From Selaginella moellendorffii (lineage: Eukaryota > Streptophyta > Lycopodiopsida > Selaginellales > Selaginellaceae): a DNA stretch of 64,000 bases. Location of the stretch: positions 129,433 to 193,432 of the forward strand of contig NW_003314376.1 of assembly GCF_000143415.4 (NCBI RefSeq), in the 5' to 3' direction. The notes beneath the pieces are model-generated. The model was not told where the DNA came from, made no database searches, and worked only from the letters and a program-made list of their open reading frames with translations. This document shows positions 56,391 to 64,000 of this stretch, in pieces. Both the position numbers and the translations under genes were made by a program. The stretch's first letter is position 1; the number at the start of each line of letters is the position of its first letter.

Positions 56391-57961
56391 TGTAAGCGAC
56401 TAATTTTTCCATTCTACTTTAGTCACTTAACCACACCTTCGACCACTTGGAGGAGTCTCACTCACAACCTCCTTAAGTCCAATTCAGGACTTGGGACTTG
56501 CTAGCCCCAAGAATGGCATCTATGCCACTCAACACTTGCACCTGGTCCAAGTGCTCCACGTGTCCGGTCCCAAGACCGACACCCAAAGGTACCACTGACA
56601 TCTCGGCCCGTTACGCTAAGGCCATGCCCATTCACCTTTGCTGCACTAGTGGTTCAATACCACTTGCATCACCATCCCGTCTCTCCAAGACTGGGCTATC
56701 GGTCCACAAGTGGTCATCCTAGATCCACTCCTTAGCATCCTTAGGATGCCCACAGACCTGGGGAATCGCCTTCCCCAAAGTCCCTTTGTCAATTCCTACC
56801 AAGTCCCTTTTTGCCCCTGGCCGTGTTTGCCAACACTGCCACTGGATCGAGGCCCACAGGCCCGACCACTAAGTCCCATGGTCCTCTGGGACTTCCTCAC
56901 CACACGACTGTGTCCTTGGTCACTACCCCAGAGGACTGCTCCTCTTCCTTTCCACAGTCTAGGCCTTTGGGACAACATTTCGGAACACCGTGGCCTTACG
57001 CGAGCCACCTGGGTACTCTCCCCGCCTTTCGCCTTTAGGTGCTTTAGCCATGGGCTTAGAGCGAGGTTCCGTTGAGCCACACCTGGTATCCAAGTAGGTA
57101 GTGCCACCCACACTTGGACTGGGAGCATCGGCCAGTCGATCTCCCGGGGGAACTAGAGCCGGCTCTTGAACACTTCACCAAGCTACCCCGCTTGTCGGTC
57201 CATGTTCACTCTAGTCTTGGACTTCCCAGTGGGCATCTCATCACCCAACACTGGGTCCGGCCTTCCTGGGCCAAACTGGCCTTTCCTAGCCAAACTGGCT
57301 CCACTGCAGTCCTCCCCCTACTATACTTTTGGAGCTCACCAAACCCCCCAGGGTCTGGGAGACGAACGCTTTGGGCTTTCACCCTCTCAGGCTCCAGACT
57401 CGGACTCGGACTCGGACTCGGACTCGGATTCGGACTCGGACTCGGGCTCGGGCTCGGTCTTGGCCTCGGCCTCGGCCTCGGTCTCGGTCCCGATCTCGGT
57501 CTCGGTCTCGGTCTCGGTCCCGGTCTCGGTTCCGGTCTTGGTCTCGACTTCGGACTCCATCTCGGACTCCATCTCGGACTCCATCTCGGGTCCATCTCGG
57601 ACTCCACTTTGGACTCCAACTCGGGTCCATCTCGGGTCCACCTCGGACTTCATCTCGGACTCCATCTCAGACTCCATCTCGGGTCCATCTCGGACTCCAT
57701 CTCGGACTCCATTTCGAGTCCATCTCGGACACTCCCACGTGTCATGTGTTGGTCCTTTTGGGTCCCTTTTTGGAGCCTTGCCTTTTGCTCGCTTCGTGCT
57801 CGTTCCTTGAGCACTTCGTTGGGAGTTCCACTCCCGCTCTTGACTTTTCAAGTCGGAGCTTTTGGTCCAAACGTGTTACGCTCGTTTGGCTCTCGCTTCG
57901 GCCACTACCATGTGGCGCCCTTCCGGCTCCACTTTGGGGCCTAGGGATTTTGTGTCTCACA
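56391..57961 (-). repeat. 5' LTR of C (shorter satellite)
   Basis: 1571 bp; the satellite begins at 57397 with 5 units. Otherwise about 99% identical to 50732-52344, differing mostly by transitions. Confidence 0.9.
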
Positions 57962-57992
57962 GATAAAGGGTAAAAACTACGTGCGCTACATT

Positions 57993-58004
57993 TGGTATTA
58001 GAGG
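57993..58004 (+). promoter_or_regulatory. Primer-binding site of B2 (decayed)
   Basis: TGGTATTAGAGG, against TGGTATCAGAGC in B1. Confidence 0.7.
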
Positions 58005-61000
58005 ATACGTCTCAGCGAGTCCTATACAATGAGATTGGGCAACTAGTCTCGTTGCATACGCAGCAATGAAAATGATGATCCGAGTGGGTACACGTTTTGG
58101 TGCAAAGGCTTCGCAATTGTTCCTTGGGTATGAAATTTGGTTACCTTTTTGCTCCATATTATGTGAGCTTGCTCTTGGGCTCATAGGGTGGACTGAGTTG
58201 TTCCATTTACACGAGTTTGTGCTTGGGCTCGTGAGTGAGGCACATTAGCAACTCAAAATTATACTTTGAGTTGGCAAGATTAATGTAAGCCGATCGATAG
58301 TTCTTGTGGTTCTGTAAGTTGTTCCATGTACCATGGGTGAAAGCAAACCTCATTGGGTTTGCTATGAGTGGCAAATAGGCTGGTCCATAGCTGTTTAGCA
58401 CGGCACTAGTGGATCCTTCCTAAGCATGATTATGAATGGATCAATCAAGACTGTAGGGATTAGTCTATTGATTCAGGTAATCATTATTGTGCTCTCTCAT
58501 AAACTTTTCTTGGATTGGACTAAAGGCAGTGTGAAAGCAAGCTTGAGGTTTAGTCAAAGATGAGGCCAAAAAGAGAGTCGTCAAGGACGAAGGATTAAAC
58601 ACGTAAATCATCTTCTTTTCTTGGAGGGATGATTTGCAACGAAGTGTAACTCATTGCTCGTGTTCACATCATGCAATCAAGAATCCTATCTTGATGCATG
58701 TTGGAAATGATGGTCTTACAAGTGGTCAGTTATGGGATGGATAGCGGTGAAGCGCTATACCATTTTGTCTAGGCTTGCTATTGGAAGACTTGGGTTACAA
58801 TGCTCAATTCTTTTCTGGGGAACCTTGCTATTGCTCCTTGAGTAGCTTGGTGTTAGATTAGTTTTGAGTTTGATTGGAAAGACAGTGGCATGAGTTTGTC
58901 CGTGTTGTGAACAAAAGTTAGTGGTCTTCAGTGTTGTAATCTCTATTGGTGGAGTGTGGCATTTTTGTTGCATTTTGTCGAATTGAGTTGGCACTTGATG
59001 GTCACATGAACTTTTGAAGTAATGATATGGACATTGCTCATAGTGTTGCTTGATTGATGATCAAGTCATTGTGATTTATATCATATCCATGTGATAATGA
59101 GCAATGTGTTTATGAAGTTGCTTGAGTAAATGATGATCAACCCCAAAGTGGTTGATGGTGAAGCTAGTCTACTTGCACGAAGTAGCATTGTAGTAGCTTT
59201 GACTGGATTCTCGATAGTGATCCATGGTGCTAAACTTAAGTTGGTACTTTGTTTCCTTGAGTTTGCCCATTAAGGTGTTGGAAAATAGCATACATTTGCT
59301 ATAACTTGTTGGTTGATCTGTTAACACTTGGAGTAAATTGTTGGATAAAGAAGGTGTGTGGTTGAGGCATTAACATCACTAGCACTAGTGTTGGTGGAAG
59401 TGGCATTGTTATTTTGAGTGATGAAATTTTTTCCTTAAACCTTGATTTTCCATGTTATTTTTTTTGTTAGTGTTTTGGCTTCATATTGGATCTTGAAGGT
59501 GGTTGAAGAAGAATGTTAATGCAAAGGTGGATATCCAAAGATGTGGTCTTCGTGATCAAACCTTGGATGTTCATTTTGCAGTTTTGCAGATGTCGGTGTT
59601 GGATTTGGAAGATGGGCAAAGATGTTCAATACTTAAGTATATTGATGGATCATGAGAATTTGTGTCGAGATGAACTTATGTGAAGTTGTTTGTAGGAAGA
59701 AGTTGGTCGAGTCTTGGAAGTTTGCAATCCTAGATTAAGAGTCATTCTTTCTCTAGGATGGAAAATTTTCCACAAATTTTCTTAGGCTTTTCCAATGATT
59801 GATCTATTGATCACTTTGCTCGAAAACCATTCCATTTTCGAAAGCCAGTACAAACTAGTGAAGGGGTTGAAGTTGACTTCGGTTGGCTTAGACTTTAGTA
59901 AGTAGTTTGTATGATGTAGCCCAAAAGGGATGCTGACTTTTGGGGCTAAGGCAATTGAGTTGGATAAAGTTTGGAGTTGGTGTGGAAAAGTGGCTGATAC
60001 GCTTTTCTAAGAAGGGTGACCCTTATGCCCTTCTTTTATAGTGTTTTGCTTGGTGGCAGGTTGCACCTTGCATTTCGCTAAGACTCTATGAGAGTAGTGA
60101 GCTCTCAATGATCTTGACTTAGTCTTGGTGGCCCTGCTCCTTGGCTGAAGATGGTGATGTCTAACTTGGTTGTTTAAGGTTAAGATGTTGGTACCCGTAC
60201 TATAGCTTTGTCTATGAGGAGGTTGTGTACTGATATGAGTCCATCTCATAGTCTTCACTTTAGTTTCGACTGAGTGTTGATCACATAGCTAGCCTCTTCA
60301 AGGCATGCTTAGAGCTATTGACTAAATGCATTTATGAGCTTATTGCGGTTGAGTTGGATTTGAGTGGTCATTTAGTTTGTGCTTGTCTATGAACTTTTAT
60401 CTCGTACCTGGGGTATTGTGTTCATGTTAGACAAGTATGTGACTCGATGACATGAGTTAGTGTTTGGGTCTTGTGAAGGTAAGTTGAAGGGTGATTGTTA
60501 GTTGCTTTGCGACTAATGATTACTTGTAGACTTTGTCAAAAGACTGTTGATACTTTCTTCGCTCGATGATGATTTAGTAGTGATGGGCTTGTTTTACCGG
60601 ATGATGTTGTGGAGGATCGTGTCGTTAGATTTACATGGTTTTTCCATGTTGACATGTCGACTCTACCTCTGTTGATATCATTTGGTTACATCTAGTCCGT
60701 AGTGTTAGATTTCATTGAGTCTTGGACGTGGTGAATCACTCCATGATGATATGTTCTCTATTATTGAGTATTGTTGGAGGATTGATCTCGGATACTAAGT
60801 AAAGTATCTTTGACCTTGGTTAGCTTAGTTGCTAGGAAGTTTTGAGTGGTGATTCACTCGTGCTTTCTTCTAGCTTTGTTATAGTGTTGATGGCATTGAA
60901 GTGATGCCTTGTCATTGACATTGTTGGTATTGGGATTCAAGTGAAATGAGATGTCTCTCTGTAGGATTGATATTGCATTTCATTAGTCTCGATGCAAATA

Positions 61001-61029
61001 GCATTGATGATTTGGCTTTAGCTTTATGT
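58005..61029 (+). other. Interior of B2, non-coding
   Basis: Continuous homologue of B1 13364-14130 plus 24314-26570; it shows the uninterrupted sequence at 58787. Hairpins conserved with B1 include 59136-59156. No coding frame is conserved between the two copies. Confidence 0.7.
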
Positions 61030-61474
61030 TGTAAGCTCTATTTCGTTAAAGTGGGAATTGTCATTATCCCACTTGTAAAATAAGGTTTCCAAACCTTTAT
61101 ATAGTATATAAATATAACAAAATTCAACTGCATTGAGGCACATGCCATTTTATTTTAAACAAGGAAATGTCTACTCAATCACTTCTCCTCCCCTTGCCAC
61201 TGCTTCACCTCTCTCTTCTCCTTGTCATCGTCGTCCAATTTCTTTCCATCCTTTTAATATTGGCTCAGTTGCTCCGAGTCTAGGTGGAGCCCAAGTCCCC
61301 ATTCAATCTTTACTTTCCCTTTATTAATAAAACAACTTCGTAGACTTCCAATAACATGCTGTAACACTTTTAGTATAATGCAAATCCTCTTAAAGAATTG
61401 TCTTTTAATATTAATACAATGGCATAGAACCCCATGCCATAATAAGTTACATTTTTAAATAAATACATGCCATC
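61030..61474. other. Unassigned sequence with small hairpins
   Basis: Begins TGTAAGCTC, possibly an LTR edge. Contains AAGGTTTCCAAACCTT at 61082-61097 and ATGGCAT...ATGCCAT at 61419-61440. A 64-codon frame at 61133 shows no similarity. Confidence 0.4.
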
Positions 61475-62442
61475 TCAGACTGTTATTTTTTGCCTCCAAC
61501 GCCTATACAATAATCTTGGAATTTCATCACTCTCCACACTATCAGGATTTAAACCCAATAGTAATGCCATCTCTTCTCTAATACGTCCACGCTCATGTTC
61601 AGTGGTCAAGTCTGGAAACCTCGTCTCGCCCTTCATTGTTCGGTAGTAGGGGATCACGTCTGCGATGTCGGGTGTTACTGGACTTGCCAGCATCTTCTGC
61701 TTCAGTTTCTCCACCCACTCATCAGATACTAGCCTGTGGTTGTATTTGCTTTGGATGTCGATACGGCTCTTGTCGATTGTATATACTTTGTTGGAATAGT
61801 AACAAGTACTATTATCTGCGACGATTTTTGCTCTTTCTGCTCTTTGCGGCTCTTCTTTTTGGTGGGTGTAGTGTTTGAACCCGAGGCAATGGCATCACCG
61901 AGTAGCTTCTTTTTTGGAGCAAGAGAGTCGGACGTTGGCTTGAGCTTGACCACCCTTTTCTGCTTCGGGGTAGTTTCCAGATCGACCCCCTTTTCCTTCG
62001 CTTCGCGAACTGGAGGCACTCTCAACGGCTCAATGTTGGAATATAGTTTTTGAACATCGCCGTAGGTGAGGTCCGTGGATTCCATGTGATCTTCATAGAC
62101 CCGCAACGTCTTTGAAATTGTGGGCCTCCTGGACAACCTCTCCCTAGCTCCCTCTAGGAATTCCTCATAGCCGCTGCCCCCCTCCGGGAAGCCGCTAGGA
62201 TGTGCAAGGTGGATCTTGAAGGCGGACGCTGTCTCTACCACAAGTGCTAGTCCATATTCTTGCATGGAACTGCATGGAGTGTCTGTCACTTGGATGAGGA
62301 TCCCCATGCATTCTTTTCTCCCACCATCTGTGTTGTACAGCCTCAGATCCTCGCCTTCCATCCCAAAAGTCCAACTGGTGAGCTCCTCCCCCTTCTCTGC
62401 ATCCACATTGACAGTGGCTGGAAGAAGAACGCAATTCCTCGC
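61475..62442 (-). CDS. Two-exon gene of unknown function (5' part unresolved)
   Basis: Exon 61787-62442 follows an AACAG acceptor at its upstream edge. The GTATAT donor and the CCACAG acceptor at 61734 define a 53-nt intron and keep the frame (PTK to LVSDEWVEKL). The last exon 61475-61733 ends at TAA. The protein has an N-terminal part without recognised domain (SWTFGMEGEDLRLYN, then YGLALVVETASAFKIHL), a Lys/Arg-rich basic region near PTKKKSRKEQKEQK that could be a nuclear signal, and an acidic/basic C-terminal segment (REEMALLLGLNPDSVESDE). At least one upstream exon is expected. A retroelement origin cannot be excluded. Confidence 0.5.
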
Positions 62443-62499
62443 CTGTTAAAAAATGCACAACAATTAGAGCTGACAGATGAAAAGCTAACAGCTGAAAAT

Positions 62500-62660
62500 A
62501 ACGTGAGGCCACACGCCATTCACCACTGCATCAGATGTCTTGAGGCTGCATCCTAAGATGGCGTGAGGCTACACGCCATCTATAACCGGACTGCACTCGA
62601 GAGCCCAATCGGTGCATGCCAATGTTGCTACTGAATGGCATGTGGCCTCATGCCATTTTC
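62500..62660. repeat. Related 9-bp-stem hairpins
   Basis: 62557-62580 (GATGGCGTG, loop AGGCTA, complement) and 62634-62657 (AATGGCATG, loop TGGCCT, complement), with a shorter relative at 62501-62520. They lie upstream of the unknown gene. Confidence 0.85.
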
Positions 62661-63720
62661 TACTTGGCCTAAAAGACTTACCATTTGAAGCCGAATGGAG
62701 GCGTGACAATCGAGGCCAGACTCGCTAGCGAATGTGCACTGTGTGTACAGCGGATCGTAGCAGCAAGGCTACTCTGCCACTTACAGTTGGAGAGTGGCGC
62801 TGAAATCTCCTGGGACGCCAAGTGGGCTGCGTGTGGGTGGCATAGTGGGTGGCAGAGTTGGCGGCGAAGTTACAAACTGGGTGTGTTTTGAAGTGGACGC
62901 CGATGCACACGAGCGCGATGCGAGCGCGAGTGTGATGCCAGCGCGAGTGGACGCCGATGCATACGAGAAACCTGTAGAGAAGGTAGATGAGCGCGAATGT
63001 GAGCGTGATCGCGAGTGGGAGCGCGATGCGAGCACGAGTGTGCGAGCGCGAGTACGAAGCAAAATGCAAAACCTAACCTCACACGCGCGAAATGTCATGA
63101 CAGTTGGTAATCCCGCAACGTCATCATTCCTCGGACTTGGGCGCCACCATTAATTTCTGGATCGCCGTGCGCATGCATGCACGTGAAATCCAAAAGAAAT
63201 CCGCAACGTCATCATTCCTCGGACTGCATGCACGCGAAATCCAAAAGAAAGATCATGATTGGGATATCATTTAATACCCTCGCTATATTTATACCATGCA
63301 TGATTGGATATTCCAAAGCATCTTGTATTTCCAAAAATGCCAAATGTTCAGCTAAATAAAGAATGGTATACAATGTCCTTCTTGATGACCCTGCAAAGAA
63401 GCATCTCGATCGGACACCACATGAGACCACACGAGCCTTACAATGTTTCAGGGGCATTTGCCATAGATCCGACCGTTATTTTGCTCCAAGATTCTACAGT
63501 TTGGTGTGCATTGATCTTTCCATCGACACTGCAAAGGGACATCACAATCAGATGCGGGATCACAAGAAACCAACTTCACTAACTCTGGTTTCACCAAGAT
63601 CTATGTAAGGAGTTATGAAATGAAAGAACCCTCTCTATTGAAATGTGTTTATGGTCCTGACATATCAAAGGATTTTGCATCAAGTTCTGTATTTGCATGT
63701 TTATCAAGCTACTGAATTGC
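62661..63720. other. Intergenic sequence with short repeats
   Basis: A GCGCGA/GTGGACGCCGATGC-rich repeat at 62885-63060 and two direct copies of CGCAACGTCATCATTCCTCG (63113 and 63200), separated by repeats of GAAATCCAAAAGAAA. Frames at 63177-63608 are short and unsupported. No gene recognised. Confidence 0.5.
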
Positions 63721-63738
63721 TAAACCCTAAACCCTAAA
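63721..63738 (+). repeat. Short telomere-like repeat
   Basis: CTAAACCCTAAACCCTAAAC: about two and a half units of the plant telomere repeat, interstitial. Confidence 0.8.
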
Positions 63739-64000
63739 CATGTGGCAAATGCTGCGTGAAGAAAGATGCCCTTTCTGGGCAAATGCTGTAAGAGGCAGAT
63801 GCCGAGCAGTTACACGGCGAATAATCTTGGCGCGGATCGCTGACATGGCATGGCAAAGTTCGAATCACTAACATGGCACAGCTGGATCGAGGCAAGGACA
63901 TGATGTGACAAAGTTCAACGTCCGACAGCAAAGTCTAGAAGCTACTCAGTTTGAAATTTGTCAGAGGAATTATAAGATCTGGTTTGTCAGAGGATTTGAT
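63739..64000. other. Right edge, nothing recognised
   Basis: No gene seen. A loose repeat of GGCATGGCAAAGTTC / ATGTGACAAAGTTC occurs near 63848 and 63903. Confidence 0.4.

Larger units (their letters stand above)
50732..57961 (-). mobile_element. Large non-coding LTR element C
   Basis: LTRs at 50732-52344 (1613 bp) and 56391-57961 (1571 bp), TG...CA ends, target repeat gataa (50727-50731 and 57962-57966). The primer site on the minus strand next to the right LTR makes that the 5' LTR. The 4046-bp interior has no gag or pol motif on either strand. LTRs and interior are packed with short perfect hairpins. LTR divergence is about fifteen substitutions plus exactly seven hexamer units, so insertion was recent. 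Confidence 0.9.
49614..61029 (+). mobile_element. LTR element B2, 3'-truncated, 5' LTR interrupted by C
   Basis: 5' LTR pieces 49614-50731 and 57967-57990, iMet-type primer site 57993-58004 (two mismatches), interior 58005-61029. Colinearity with B1 ends at about 61029, where unrelated sequence starting TGTAAGCTC begins. No 3' LTR. Confidence 0.8.

Noticed and set aside
63721-63738. Chromosome end
   Set aside because: Only about two and a half telomere units, followed by ordinary sequence.

Overview
This is nuclear DNA from a land plant, and the gene content suggests a lycophyte such as Selaginella (inference). The supporting signs are introns of about 50-60 nt with GT/AG borders, PPR-protein remnants, a plant origin-recognition gene (ORC6), eukaryotic tRNA-Ala(AGC) genes, plant-type LTR retrotransposons and a CCCTAAA-type telomere-like stretch near the right end. 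No bacterial operon, CRISPR array or rRNA was seen. One 540-base N gap lies at 10330-10869.

The host part is one gene block amplified many times: ORC6, a 45-codon terminal exon, tRNA-Ala(AGC), a His-rich single-pass membrane protein, and a PPR gene. Plus-strand arms (P1, P2, P3 from about 5839, 31459 and 43027) face minus-strand arms (Q1, Q2, Q3, up to about 12660, 38345 and 49515). Each pair is joined by an AT-rich core that is itself partly inverted-repeated, giving three giant imperfect palindromes of about 6.5-7 kb. Only one ORC6 copy looks intact (minus, 38811-40152). The copy at 1918-3221 is broken by indels and a lost splice acceptor, and each P arm keeps only the ORC6 3' end. The Q arms carry full-length tRNA-Ala genes, while the P arms carry truncated ones. 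All PPR copies are frameshifted.

The rest is nested retrotransposons. D is a Ty3/gypsy family (1-1777 minus; 19568-24301 plus) whose primer-binding site matches the 3' end of the same tRNA-Ala encoded here. S is a short non-coding LTR element (three copies) sharing D-like termini. B is a large non-coding LTR element. B1 (12995-29063) is a 16-kb composite bounded by the 5-bp repeat tcatt and filled with secondary insertions: a miniature LTR element, a tandem array, a gag/protease/RT remnant E, and D2. B2 (49614-61029) is 3'-truncated, and its 5' LTR is interrupted by element C. C (50732-57961, minus, target repeat gataa) has 1.6-kb LTRs with a CTCGGA satellite and a 4-kb interior without recognisable genes. 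A TRIM (40982-41451) sits inside S-c.

The most unusual signal is in C. Both its interior and its LTRs are a near-continuous series of short perfect hairpins (stems 5-11 bp, loops mostly 4-7 nt), far denser than chance by hand estimate. Element B and the right-end region 61.0-62.7 kb show a weaker form. I know of no described retroelement class with this architecture, and it is my main candidate for something new.

The right end (61030-64000) holds a two-exon unknown gene on the minus strand, 9-bp-stem hairpins, small direct repeats and the telomere-like stretch.
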